Counted from the first letter of the stretch, positions 1 through 8,015 are shown. The stretch: DNA of 41,308 nucleotides from Anaerolineales bacterium (GCA_020061145.1 JAGUYX010000113.1:1-41308), one strand, 5' to 3'. Numbers and translations are program-made. Notes: generated from the sequence alone by a model not told the origin.

Positions 1-674
1 GCCGAGACAAATGTGTTTACCCACCAGGCTGGCTCAGGAGCCTGTTTGGCACGTAAGCATTCCCATAGAATCCGGGTAAAAGCCACACAGCAGGCGTTCG
101 ATGCCCGGTCGTTGTGGGTGATCATCCCGGCCAGGGCTGCATCTGCCCACAGCGCCGCAGACGGCTGGCGCAGGTGGGGAATCAGCACCGGCGCAATGCG
201 CATCAGCGCGCCGTTTCCAGCGGATGGCTGACCGGATTGTTCCCAGGGTAGTCCCTGATCTTTGTAACTGCGCAGGAAAGCTCTGACCGTGCTGCCGATG
301 CCGAAAATTTGATTCTGGCTGAACTTGCGCGCCAGATGTTCGGGATTTAACCCCCCGTCTTCCAGGGATTGTTCCAGGGTCCAAAATGCCATTTGGGAGT
401 CGTCTGTCGGCATCCCGACCGGGCGATCGTTGGCGTGCCGGTTGGGCAGGTAATCGCGGATTTCACCATAGGTCTGGCGGCGAACGGGCGGCAGCCGCGA
501 CTCGGTCGTATTCCCCAGGGCGTCGCCAATTGCCACACCAAGCAGCATGCCTTCAACGCGCTCAAAATCCCAATCTACGGGAAGCGGAGCCGGCGCCAGT
601 TTCAGGAAAGGCGCCGGTTCGAGGGCAATCCGCCCTTTATCGAAAAGTTGGTCCAGCAGGGAGGTGTTATCCAT
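1..674 (-). CDS. ADP-ribosylglycohydrolase family protein (5' part, runs off window)
   Basis: I translated this by hand. It is missing from the ORF track because its stop codon lies outside the window. The frame opens at an ATG at 672-674 (MDNTSLLDQLFDKG) and stays open to base 1, giving about 224 residues. Family motifs are clear: GVAIGDALGNTTES near residue 46, PTDDSQMAFWTLE near 90, SAGNGALMRIAPV near 150 and AGMITHND near 180. The Asp residues of the TDD motif normally bind the two Mg ions used to hydrolyse ADP-ribose from proteins or metabolites. It is divergent from the cytochrome operon, with 343 nt between them. The substrate cannot be inferred from what is visible. Confidence 0.88.
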   Translation of the reverse strand, partial: MDNTSLLDQLFDKGRIALEPAPFLKLAPAPLPVDWDFERVEGMLLGVAIGDALGNTTESRLPPVRRQTYGEIRDYLPNRHANDRPVGMPTDDSQMAFWTLEQSLEDGGLNPEHLARKFSQNQIFGIGSTVRAFLRSYKDQGLPWEQSGQPSAGNGALMRIAPVLIPHLRQPSAALWADAALAGMITHNDRASNACCVAFTRILWECLRAKQAPEPAWWVNTFVS

Positions 675-1017
675 GTTCGTTGGGTCCAAATTCTCTAACA
701 ACCGCCCTGTTCAATAGCCGGTCTACAGAGGGAAGGGAACGCAGAGAGGAGGACATGCCTGGACAACTCCAGGCAAAAATAAGTCGTTCTCAGAACACAA
801 GTGTACCATCACGCGATGTCCCCGCCGTTGAAATAGATAATAAATCGGTCTAATCTAGATTGTTTTACCGATTTTCTACACTGTGCTGGATACATATACT
901 GCGGTTAATTGGTGAGGCGAGGACCCGTGTTTTTCCCCTTTCCTGGGAAAAACGAGATCAAATCCGTGAGGTCTGAAACTACCGCAGCCGACAGTCACGA
1001 GGAATTCAGGACTCTCC
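675..1017. promoter_or_regulatory. Divergent intergenic region between ADP-ribosylglycohydrolase and cytochrome operon
   Basis: This 343-base stretch separates two divergent genes, so it must hold promoters for both. The track ORFs inside it (for example 386..853) run antisense into the glycohydrolase and resemble nothing. A TATACT hexamer near 890-900 could be a -10 box for the cytochrome operon, but no convincing -35 is seen. A GAGGAA purine run near 1000 is a plausible if distant ribosome-binding site for the gene at 1018. Confidence 0.35.
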
Positions 1018-2769
1018 ATGCATCATTCCAACAAAAAGTGTTCAGCGTTCCTGTTTGCTTTTATTTGCATAACGGTTGTCCTGGCATTTACCACAGGTGT
1101 GCAGCCCATCCAGGCAGAAGAGGATACCTGTCTAAATTGCCACAGCGACCAGGAGTGGTTGAAGGAGTACACCGTGAATTGGTCTAAGGTGTACGTCGAT
1201 CCAACGCAGATGGCTGAGGAGGCTCACGGGGGATTGGATTGTGTCACATGCCACACCGGCGATCCAACGAAAGATACCCCCGAGGAAGCCTGTATCGGGA
1301 TTGCTTACAAAGATCCGGCCGCCCCGGAGACCGTGCGGAAGACTTGCGGAAGTTGCCATCCCGAAATCACCGATCGTCACCTGTCCTCAATTCACTCCAC
1401 ACTCAATGGCATTCGTCTTTCGCTACATGATTTGGTCGGTGAGGAAGAAGGCGAGGCTCGTTTTCAGGCTTCCTGCAATAAGTGCCATACAACCTGTTCA
1501 AGCTGCCACATGGAGCAGCCAGGCGCTCACGGCCTCCTTCAGCCGCAGGTAGAAAGCCATTCTTTCGCCGCCGAATCCTCAACGGATGTATGTGTTGCGT
1601 GCCATGACGGCACCGGGGTATCCTATTTGGGCAACCCTAAAGTTGAAGGGGCTGTGCCCAGCTCCATGGCGGAAGCAGGTATCGAGTGTATGGGGTGTCA
1701 TGTCGAAGAAGACGTACATGGCACTGGTGTACGCACCAATTTCCTTTCAGAAACAGAGAAACCAAAGTGTGAGACATGCCATAAGGATCCAGGTTACCTG
1801 GTAAGCGTCTCCGAAGGGCAGCGGCTCGCTCCCCAATTCGATGAGGAAAATCCGGCCCATGCTGATCACAAGAACTCCCTAAGCTGTGTAGCCTGCCATA
1901 CCCAATGGTATCAGAGCTGCTGGAACTGCCACGCTGGCCGCGAGGAAAGATCGACGACCGATGTTTACCTGGCGGTCAACCCGTTGACGAACCTGGTGCA
2001 CCCCGCAGTGCATTCCCCCGCGACCAGTCCGGACTGGGGTGACATCCCCGCAGAGATCGGCGGAGGCTGGGCGATTAAATCCCGGCACAGTTGGGGAGAG
2101 TCGTTAACTTGCGAGTACTGCCATACCGATGCAGCGGTTTATATCACAGGCAAGGATCGCCAGGCGCCTTTTGTCGGTGTTTGGGGGGAAGGTCGTGCAC
2201 AGGCCGCCTTTGTGGACGAGACCGCGATCCAACAGATCTTGATCGACGCGGAAGCGCTGGCTGCTGGCGTCCATAAAGATACAGGCTGTCTCGACTGCCA
2301 TTCCACGACCGATGATGCCGTTTGCAGTGAATGCCATGCAAACGTAGAAAAATCCGGATTGACACTTCTGGCTGATGAGACCGATTGGTCACGGACTGGC
2401 TACGCCACTACCCGCGACAATCTTCGGGAAATCGAAACCATCCTGATAGAGCTCGAGGCGCGGGGCATCCAAACTGGTGATTGGAGTGAGCAATGGTCAA
2501 GTATTAACGAAGACTATCTGCAGGGTTCGAAAACTTTCCACGACAAACCTGGAGAAACGCAAAAAGCGATGGATGAGATTGCCGGGAGGTCGGAGAACTT
2601 GATCGCAGAAGTCGACCGGGCAATGGAAAAAGATAACGCTCGCAGAGACTGGTTGCTGGCAGGCATTCCCTTTGGGCTCGGAGTCATAGGAGCAGTTGTA
2701 CTTGGTTATGTCGTCGAAAAACCAAATCGGAAGGATGAGGTGAATCACAAATGCGAAGAAACAGAGTGA
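1018..2769 (+). CDS. Thirteen-heme c-type cytochrome with C-terminal membrane anchor
   Basis: A 583-residue exported protein with 13 CxxCH heme c attachment motifs by my count: CLNCH, CVTCH, CGSCH, CNKCH, CSSCH, CVACH, CMGCH, CETCH, CVACH, CWNCH, CEYCH, CLDCH, CSECH. Residues 7-37 form a signal peptide (FAFICITVVLAF, cleavage after PIQA). The hemes end near residue 445. A roughly 90-residue charged helical stretch then leads to a C-terminal membrane helix (LAGIPFGLGVIGAVVLGYVV), so the heme part faces outside. It is the first gene of a four-gene operon and overlaps the next by 19 nt. By family logic it carries electrons between the quinone-linked cytochrome b (4592) and outside partners. Its redox partner and direction are unknown. 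Confidence 0.9.
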   Translation: MHHSNKKCSAFLFAFICITVVLAFTTGVQPIQAEEDTCLNCHSDQEWLKEYTVNWSKVYVDPTQMAEEAHGGLDCVTCHTGDPTKDTPEEACIGIAYKDPAAPETVRKTCGSCHPEITDRHLSSIHSTLNGIRLSLHDLVGEEEGEARFQASCNKCHTTCSSCHMEQPGAHGLLQPQVESHSFAAESSTDVCVACHDGTGVSYLGNPKVEGAVPSSMAEAGIECMGCHVEEDVHGTGVRTNFLSETEKPKCETCHKDPGYLVSVSEGQRLAPQFDEENPAHADHKNSLSCVACHTQWYQSCWNCHAGREERSTTDVYLAVNPLTNLVHPAVHSPATSPDWGDIPAEIGGGWAIKSRHSWGESLTCEYCHTDAAVYITGKDRQAPFVGVWGEGRAQAAFVDETAIQQILIDAEALAAGVHKDTGCLDCHSTTDDAVCSECHANVEKSGLTLLADETDWSRTGYATTRDNLREIETILIELEARGIQTGDWSEQWSSINEDYLQGSKTFHDKPGETQKAMDEIAGRSENLIAEVDRAMEKDNARRDWLLAGIPFGLGVIGAVVLGYVVEKPNRKDEVNHKCEETE

Positions 2770-3395
2770 TTTTTGTGACTGTATTTGTTTTTGGCTTGAT
2801 CGCTGGCCTTGGCATCGGAATGATGATCGGTAGGGGTGGTTCAAACGCAGATCTGGCGCAGGCAAATACTGAACTGGAGGCCCGCCTGGATACAGCCACT
2901 GAAAACTATATGATCTTGATGAGGGAGTATAACAAGCTGTTTTCTTCGAAAACCGCTTTCCTCGCTGGATCTCCTGTTCAGGTGAGCTCTGCCTCTGAGA
3001 ACCAACCAGCCGTGATCGTGACGCAAGAGCCGACAACAACCTCTGAACCACAGGTAATTGCCACGAGCACCCCAACCCCTCTACCGGTTGGAGATACCGG
3101 CAAACCGGTTGCGGATTTTGAGGCGGAATCGATCAACGGAACCGGACCCCTGGAAGGGCCCCCTCCTCAGCCTTTCCAATTTACAGACAAGTCCACCGGA
3201 GTAATCACCAGTTGGTTATGGGACTTCGGCGATGGCACGACCAGCAATGAGCAGCATCCCTTGCATACCTATGAGAAGTGCCCTGGCGATGCCGAGCTGT
3301 GCACCGTGTCTCTGACGGTCTGCGGACCAGATGGCTGCGACACCATGACCAAGGTTGATTACTTGTGGGTCTCTGAGTCCTGCACCGGGTGCTAG
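2751..3395 (+). CDS. Membrane-anchored PKD-domain protein
   Basis: A 214-residue protein with an N-terminal membrane helix (VIFVTVFVFGLIAGLGIGMMIG, residues 6-27), a short coiled-coil-like stretch and a Ser/Thr/Pro-rich linker. Residues ~115-214 form one PKD domain with the diagnostic WLWDFGDGTTS signature. The domain carries several cysteines (KCPGDAELC, VCGPDGC, SCTGC). The same PKD sequence type with matching cysteines recurs at the C-terminus of the cytochrome b two genes later, so the two probably share a function outside the membrane, such as protein contacts. The gene overlaps the upstream cytochrome gene, which implies translational coupling. Confidence 0.85.
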   Translation: MRRNRVIFVTVFVFGLIAGLGIGMMIGRGGSNADLAQANTELEARLDTATENYMILMREYNKLFSSKTAFLAGSPVQVSSASENQPAVIVTQEPTTTSEPQVIATSTPTPLPVGDTGKPVADFEAESINGTGPLEGPPPQPFQFTDKSTGVITSWLWDFGDGTTSNEQHPLHTYEKCPGDAELCTVSLTVCGPDGCDTMTKVDYLWVSESCTGC

Positions 3396-3434
3396 CCGGG
3401 ACTTCCCATAAGATAACGAATGGGAAAAGGTAGC

Positions 3435-4595
3435 ATGCACTTCAAGAAACTCTTTCGTACACTCGCCGTTGCCACGGTCGTAGTTGTGTGGGGAGCCGGG
3501 TTAACCGTTTCCCGCACCGCGCTTGCCCGTGATGCAACCCAGGCAGCCAGCCCAGGGGATGAGTGCGTCACCTGCCACTCCACCCCCGGCCTGGGGATGC
3601 GTTTCACTACGGGTGAGATCGTCTCGGTCTACGTCGATCCGTGGCAGTGGGAGCAGTCCGTTCACGGTTCGACCCTACAATGCACCGCCTGTCACGCTGA
3701 CAGCGCGGTTTATCCTCACCTGGGGCGCGCAATTGCCCATCCGAGTCCCCGGGAGGTGGGGTACCTGACGCGCGGGTATGCTACCTGCGGTGAATGTCAC
3801 CAGCAACAGTATGTGGAATATCTGGGAAGCGTCCATGCGATCGCGCTCCGGGATGGCCAGGCCGAATCCGCGGTGTGCAGCGACTGCCATGGGGATCACG
3901 ACATCGAGCCGGCAGAAGCGAAACGAGATGGTTTGTCCGTCAGGACAGCTGTGATCAACTGTGGAAAATGTCACCAAGAGGAGTTCCAGCAGTATCAGAA
4001 TAGCGTGCATGGTAAAGCACTCTTGAATGGCGGTGATCCGAACGTTCCTGTCTGTGTAGACTGCCACGGTGTGCATGCCATGGGCGATCCAACGATGCCT
4101 GGATTTCGCCGTCAGTCACCCTATCTGTGCGCCTCCTGCCACGCGGATGAGGCGCTGATGAAAGAATATGGATTATCGGCCTCTGTTATGGAAACGTATG
4201 TCGCTGATTTCCATGGGACAACAATGCGGATGATTTCTTCTGATGATGCACCGATATCTGCCGGCGCTGCGCCTGGAGTAGCGATGTGTTACGACTGCCA
4301 CGGGGTCCATGAAATCCGCAGCATGGTCGATGCGCAAAACCCGGCCAGCGGTGATGGTTTGCTGGATATCTGCCAGGAGTGCCACGAGAACGCGCCGCAG
4401 GATTTCCCTGCCGCCTGGTTAGGGCATCGCAAGCCAGATTCCGACCGCTTTCCTCTTGTATTCTGGATCCAGCGCATTTACTCCATTGTAGTTGGTGGGA
4501 TGATTATCGTCTTTGTAGGCCATATCGGCCTCGACTTTGGGAAGATTATCGTTGGCAAGTTACGCGATGAGAGGAAGAGGAGGAGAGCTGAATGA
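3435..4595 (+). CDS. Nine-heme c-type cytochrome with C-terminal membrane anchor
   Basis: About 386 residues with nine CxxCH motifs: CVTCH, CTACH, CGECH, CSDCH, CGKCH, CVDCH, CASCH, CYDCH, CQECH. I prefer the ATG at 3435 over the track start at 3420 because AAAGG precedes it and the protein then opens with a normal signal peptide (MHFKKLFRTLAVATVVVVWG, cleavage near ALA). A C-terminal membrane helix (IYSIVVGGMIIVFVGHIGLDF) has a histidine that could ligate heme b. The layout resembles NrfH/cytochrome c554-like electron carriers partnered with a di-heme cytochrome b. It overlaps the cytochrome b gene by 4 nt (ATGA). Confidence 0.9.
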   Translation: MHFKKLFRTLAVATVVVVWGAGLTVSRTALARDATQAASPGDECVTCHSTPGLGMRFTTGEIVSVYVDPWQWEQSVHGSTLQCTACHADSAVYPHLGRAIAHPSPREVGYLTRGYATCGECHQQQYVEYLGSVHAIALRDGQAESAVCSDCHGDHDIEPAEAKRDGLSVRTAVINCGKCHQEEFQQYQNSVHGKALLNGGDPNVPVCVDCHGVHAMGDPTMPGFRRQSPYLCASCHADEALMKEYGLSASVMETYVADFHGTTMRMISSDDAPISAGAAPGVAMCYDCHGVHEIRSMVDAQNPASGDGLLDICQECHENAPQDFPAAWLGHRKPDSDRFPLVFWIQRIYSIVVGGMIIVFVGHIGLDFGKIIVGKLRDERKRRRAE

Positions 4596-5782
4596 GTGAA
4601 ATCAACCTGGAGAGGTTTAGCCGATTCTCTCGAAGTGAGCGCATCCAGCACGCCCTGTTGCTGGTCATGGTAACGTTGCTGGCGCTGACCGGACTGCCAC
4701 AAAAATTCAGTTCAATGGATTGGGCGCCGGTCATGATACGCATGCTCGGTGGTGTGGAGGTTGCCCGCCTTATTCATCGTTTCTGCGCATTCACTCTTAT
4801 CGCCGGGATGACCTATCACGTGTTGTATGGTTTGTATCGGCTGGTCTTAAAGCGCGCCAGGTTTGAAATGCTGCCCAGAATCAGGGATTTTAATGATTTG
4901 AAAGGAAACATCGCCTATTTCGTTGGAATCAAGAAAGAGCGACCGCGTTTCGAGCGCTTCAACTATATTGAAAAGTTTGAATATTGGGCGGTGCTGTGGG
5001 GGATGGTCGTGATGACGCTCACCGGCTTGATCTTATGGTTCCCTGCCAGTGCCGCCAGGATTTTGCCTGGGCTTGCCATTCCCGCTGCCAAAGCTGCTCA
5101 CAGCGGTGAAGCCTTCCTGGCTATAACCGCGGTCGTAATCTGGCACATGTATAACGCTCACATGAGTCCCAGGGTGTTCCCCATCAATAAGTCCATCTTC
5201 AATGGGAAGATCTCAAGGCATGAACTGATGAGCGAGCATGCAAGCGAGTACGAGCGCCTCACCGGCGAGGAAGTGCCGGGAGAAGTTCTTGCGGAACGGC
5301 CGGAGGTTTCTTGGTCCATGCTCCTGACTTCCGGTCTGGTGGGCGTGTTGCTGGTTAGTATGTTCACTATCTTGCTGTACTGGAGCATCACGCCGCCCAA
5401 GCCGGCTCTTCTGCCACCTCTTCACCCTCCTCTGGAGCGGAACTCGATCCTTGTGACGGAAACCCCTTACGGTGCAGACCCAACCGTTTTCTGGGCGGGG
5501 CTTCAGGCACCTCCCGTGGCAGACTTCTCTGTCGCTCAAGAAGAAGTGGGGGAGGGTGGAGCGGCCATCCAGGAACTCCGTTTCCACGACCAATCCACTG
5601 GCCAGGTGACGAGCTGGTTGTGGGATTTTGGCGATGGAGAGACCAGCATGGATCAAAACCCAGTGCACGTTTATAAAGGGACATGCCCGGCAGGCGATCA
5701 CTGTCTTGTTTCCCTGATTGCCTGCGGACCGGGTGGCTGTAACCGTCTTACAAGACCAACCTTGATCCAGCCGCACAGGTAA
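4592..5782 (+). CDS. Cytochrome b (FdhI/DUF4405-like) fused to a C-terminal PKD domain
   Basis: A 396-residue integral membrane protein. Residues ~15-270 contain about five hydrophobic helices with histidines placed for b-type heme (IQHALLLVMVTLLALTGLP, LIHRFCAFTLIAGMTYHVLYG, AAHSGEAFLAITAVVIWHMYNAH), as in formate dehydrogenase gamma/NrfD-associated cytochromes b. A proline-rich linker follows, then a PKD domain (residues ~305-390) with WLWDFGDGETS and cysteines matching the free-standing PKD protein at 2751. This subunit would exchange electrons with the menaquinone pool and the two multiheme cytochromes. The fusion of a cytochrome b to a PKD domain is unusual. Confidence 0.85.
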   Translation: MSEINLERFSRFSRSERIQHALLLVMVTLLALTGLPQKFSSMDWAPVMIRMLGGVEVARLIHRFCAFTLIAGMTYHVLYGLYRLVLKRARFEMLPRIRDFNDLKGNIAYFVGIKKERPRFERFNYIEKFEYWAVLWGMVVMTLTGLILWFPASAARILPGLAIPAAKAAHSGEAFLAITAVVIWHMYNAHMSPRVFPINKSIFNGKISRHELMSEHASEYERLTGEEVPGEVLAERPEVSWSMLLTSGLVGVLLVSMFTILLYWSITPPKPALLPPLHPPLERNSILVTETPYGADPTVFWAGLQAPPVADFSVAQEEVGEGGAAIQELRFHDQSTGQVTSWLWDFGDGETSMDQNPVHVYKGTCPAGDHCLVSLIACGPGGCNRLTRPTLIQPHR

Positions 5783-5846
5783 TAGCCCCTTGGTTAGTCA
5801 GCTATTCCCGTGAGAAACCGTCCGCCAATATCGTGAGGTAATCGGC

Positions 5847-6404
5847 ATGAGCAAACCTGGTTACACAGAACCGACGATCCTGGAGAGTTCCCTGACCCCT
5901 CTCATCCAACACTTTAATGATCACCTGGGCAAGGTGCGTTTTATCACCCTGCTCTCTCCCACCTGACCGAAGTGAATTGACAAAGGTACCCGTGCGGTAC
6001 GAAATGGTATCCTCGAAGCTTTTCCGGGTGCTGATATTGCGATCATGGTGGTCTGGATCAGTATGATGGAGGGTGATACTTTGGAAGCTGCGCGCAAAGG
6101 TAGCGAGACCTTGCCCGATCCCCGGATCCGATTCTTCTTCGACCCCATCCAGCAATCGGGGCAGGCCATCGCGGCCAGTCTGGGAAACCCCAGGGAAGTC
6201 GCCTGGGACGTTTACCTCTTCTACCCACCAGATTCCGTTTGGGAAGGACGGATCCCCCCCGGACCTGAGATGTACATGCATCAGTTGAGTGATAGCTGGG
6301 CAGACCAGGGACGCTTGTTTCAAGACCTGGAGCTGGGCAAGGAACTCCACCGCGAGATGTCCATACGAATTGACAGATACAAAGTCGGCAAAGTGAAAGA
6401 ATGA
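5847..6404 (+). CDS. Thioredoxin-like selenoprotein with UxxU motif
   Basis: The track shows only the downstream ORF 6045..6404. The same frame extends upstream through two UGA codons (5964-5966, 5973-5975) to an ATG at 5847 with GAGG 9 nt before it. The 185-residue product reads LLSPTUPKUIDKG at residues 36-48, where the homologous family carries a CxxC thioredoxin-type motif after a beta strand. The conserved tail includes FFDP, VAWDVYLFY and MHQLSDSWAD. Both sides of the UGAs belong to the same recognisable fold, so this is not two genes. No signal peptide is seen, so it is probably cytoplasmic. It lies 64 nt after the cytochrome b gene and overlaps the next gene by 4 nt. Confidence 0.82.
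5986..6000 (+). promoter_or_regulatory. Putative bacterial SECIS hairpin for the UxxU protein
   Basis: Stem GTACC/GGTAC (5 bp) with loop CGTGC. The loop starts 16 nt after the second UGA and 25 nt after the first, within the range expected for SelB recognition. The loop lacks GG but has G at position 2, which makes it the weakest of the set. Confidence 0.5.
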
Positions 6405-6862
6405 AGCGGCAAAGAGAGATTTGTAATACCCTGCTCCTGGCGTTGGCAACAGCCGTGCTTGCCGCTTGTATGTCTGGCACGGAGGCCTCGCCATCTCCCA
6501 TTATCCCCACACGGGCGGGAACACCTGCCCGTGAAACCACCGCTTCGCCTGCCCCCACACCAGTCCCACTCGCGCAGATGGCCGCAGATGAAGACGAACC
6601 CGGGAGTGAAGAGGGGGCGGAGGAGATCGATTGGGGAGAGGAGATCGGTCTCGATACTGTCATCGAGCTGGCGAAACGGGACGATCTGGTCGAAATTCAA
6701 TGGCACGTGATGCCGAACATCATCCGGGTGTTAATTGCAGATGGCAGTATTTATCATTTCAGGAATGAAAATTCAGGGATCGATATCATCAGAACTCTGG
6801 AGAATGCCGGTATCACGGTTGGGAAAGGAGGCGTTACCGTTCGATTCTCCTTTTGCAATTGA
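6401..6862 (+). CDS. Unknown lipoprotein, possibly a C-terminal selenoprotein
   Basis: 153 residues as drawn. A type II signal peptide ends in LAAC near residue 23 and is followed by a Pro/Thr/Ser linker and an acidic stretch. The C-terminal domain (IELAKRDDLVEIQWHVMPN, IYHFRNENSGIDIIRTLENA) looks well folded, but I cannot name it. The frame stops at UGA 6860-6862 right after FSFCN. The hairpin directly downstream has the perfect form of a SECIS, so the UGA may instead be read as Sec, giving a tail CNUEAP ending at TAA 6872-6874. A C-terminal thiol/selenol pair on a lipoprotein would recall the Cys-Cys-COOH (SaoC) type of partner known near SaoD/SaoT. That link is only a guess. It overlaps the upstream gene by 4 nt. 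Confidence 0.7.
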   Translation: MKRQREICNTLLLALATAVLAACMSGTEASPSPIIPTRAGTPARETTASPAPTPVPLAQMAADEDEPGSEEGAEEIDWGEEIGLDTVIELAKRDDLVEIQWHVMPNIIRVLIADGSIYHFRNENSGIDIIRTLENAGITVGKGGVTVRFSFCN

Positions 6863-6871
6863 GAGGCGCCT

Positions 6872-6889
6872 TAACCCTGGTCAGGGTTA
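6872..6889 (+). promoter_or_regulatory. SECIS-like hairpin after the lipoprotein UGA
   Basis: TAACCCTGGTCAGGGTTA is a perfect inverted repeat that can fold as TAACCCT-GGTC-AGGGTTA, with the GGUC apex of classic bacterial SECIS loops. The GG lies 17-18 nt after UGA 6860-6862. No U-tract follows, so an intrinsic terminator is unlikely. Confidence 0.55.
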
Positions 6890-6916
6890 GGGAAGTGTCG
6901 GGTGAGCTTGGGAACG

Positions 6917-7285
6917 ATGCCATACAGCAGCCTCGTACTGCAATATTTTTATGCACGGAAAGGCCTCGGAGATGTGCAGGATCCCGATGGGATCGGTGAA
7001 GCCAGCAGCGAGCGGATCTACATTCGCATCGCAATACGGGTGAGTGAGGACCACATTGTGGAGGTCAAATATCGTTGCCCCACCTGTGTGGTTGCCATCG
7101 CCGCGTGCAGTGCCCTGGCAGATCGGGTTGAGAACCTGACCCTGGAGGAGGCAGCGCATGTTTCTCCGGACGAGCTGAGCGCCATGCTCGGCGGCATCCC
7201 AAAAGAGCGTTACGATCGTTGTATTCTTGCGGTCGATGCCTTGAAGAGAGCAATCAATAACTACAAAGTAAATCGAAAGGATTGA
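6917..7285 (+). CDS. NifU/IscU-like protein with altered ligand set
   Basis: About 122 residues if started at ATG 6917 (the track start GTG 6902 adds five). It has the NifU/IscU N-domain pattern: YSSLVLQYFYARKGLG, then YRCPTCVVAIAACSALAD where scaffolds have a Cys-centred helix start, then ERYDRCILAVDALKRAI matching the third-Cys helix. The usual first ligand segment (G-x-x-x-CGD) here reads GIGEASSERI, so one canonical Cys is missing. It may therefore be a modified scaffold or sulfur/selenium relay instead of a normal Fe-S scaffold. A NifS-type desulfurase lies four genes downstream in the same operon, giving a NifS/NifU-like pair beside selenoproteins. Confidence 0.72.
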   Translation: MPYSSLVLQYFYARKGLGDVQDPDGIGEASSERIYIRIAIRVSEDHIVEVKYRCPTCVVAIAACSALADRVENLTLEEAAHVSPDELSAMLGGIPKERYDRCILAVDALKRAINNYKVNRKD

Positions 7286-7289
7286 GACC

Positions 7290-7622
7290 ATGAAAGTCGC
7301 CTATATCTTTTCTACCACGAATAGCCACAAGATCCTGGACACAATGATTCTGCCGCAATTGGAAGAAAAAAGGCATGGCGTTACCGTCGTTGGGATGTTT
7401 TTCTTTTTCGATAACACCTTCTTTCTCATGAACGGGACGGACATCGGGGCGCGCCTGCAGAAGATCCAGGGAGAAACGGGTATGCTGCTCATGGGCTGCG
7501 ACCAGTGCATTTTCGAGCGCCATCTTGCCGACAAACTCATTCCTGGCGCGCGCATGGGATGTTTCCCCGACCTGTATCAGGCATTGGGCCCTGCTGCACC
7601 TGATCAGGTGATCACGCTTTAG
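7290..7622 (+). CDS. saoD: DsrE-related protein SaoD
   Basis: 110 residues with a DsrE-like Rossmann-type start (MKVAYIFSTTNSHKILDTMI), the segment EEKRHGVTVVGMFFFFDNTF, a GCDQC motif near residue 71, and the ending GCFPDLYQALGPAAPDQVIT. I recognise this as the SaoD family, which occurs in selenium-associated operons. DsrE proteins usually relay sulfur on a cysteine. Here the paired cysteines of GCDQC could relay sulfur or selenium, but that is an inference. AAAGG lies 8 nt before the ATG. The gene ends in TAG, so no UGA question arises. Confidence 0.82.
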   Translation: MKVAYIFSTTNSHKILDTMILPQLEEKRHGVTVVGMFFFFDNTFFLMNGTDIGARLQKIQGETGMLLMGCDQCIFERHLADKLIPGARMGCFPDLYQALGPAAPDQVITL

Positions 7623-7634
7623 TTCTTCTTTCCC

Positions 7635-7653
7635 TTCCCGGCTCGTCCGGGAA
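7635..7653 (+). other. Intercistronic hairpin between saoD and saoT
   Basis: TTCCCGG-CTCGT-CCGGGAA, a perfect 7-bp stem in the 87-nt gap after saoD. A second GAGGG/CCCTC hairpin follows. No U-tract is present. It may stabilise or process the message; no function is proven. Confidence 0.4.
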
Positions 7654-7709
7654 AATCCTGATGGCGGAGGGCTGCCCCTCGGGAGACGAACGAGCGTTGA
7701 GGAAAAGCC

Positions 7710-8015
7710 GTGAACAAGATCCTGGTTGAGTTCTTCAGCACCTGCCCGGGTTGAAAAGCTGATGAGCAGTTGGTAACTGCTATCTGCGCCAGCCCTGCTT
7801 GGCGCGACAGGGTCGAGCTCAAGGTATATCGCCTGGACCAGGACCCTTCCGAGGGCAAAAGGTATGGGAATATTCGGGGAGCCACGGTCGTGATTAACCA
7901 GAGGGACATGCTTCGACGGATAAACGCCTATGCCTTGCAGCAAGCCTTAGCACAGGCAGAAACAAACCAGATAAACGAACACCTGGCCGTGAATAATGAG
8001 TGGTTCCATGAATAG
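7710..8015 (+). CDS. saoT: Thioredoxin-like selenoprotein SaoT (CPGU)
   Basis: The track shows only 7770..8015. The same frame runs back through UGA 7752-7754 to GTG 7710, preceded by GAGGAAA. The 101-residue protein opens VNKILVEFFSTCPGU, a beta strand leading into a CxxU redox motif (Cys12, Sec15). It then continues with the thioredoxin-like RVELKVYRLDQD and RGATVVINQRDMLRRI. There is no signal peptide. I recognise it as SaoT-like, and its place directly after SaoD supports this. A perfect SECIS-like hairpin follows the UGA. Its end overlaps the next gene by 20 nt if that gene starts at 7996. It probably reduces or relays selenium/sulfur with SaoD. Confidence 0.85.
7765..7781 (+). promoter_or_regulatory. 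SECIS hairpin of saoT
   Basis: AGCAGTT-GGT-AACTGCT, a perfect 7-bp stem with loop GGU. The GG lies 18-19 nt after UGA 7752-7754, as expected for SelB-dependent Sec insertion. Confidence 0.75.

Noticed and set aside
7283-7290. Read-through of the UGA ending the NifU-like gene
   Set aside because: saoD starts within a few bases with its own ribosome-binding site, and no SECIS-like hairpin fits.
7254-7943. Long minus-strand ORF (229 aa) opposite saoD/saoT
   Set aside because: It is antisense to saoD and the saoT selenoprotein and has no family-like motifs. The plus-strand genes explain the region.
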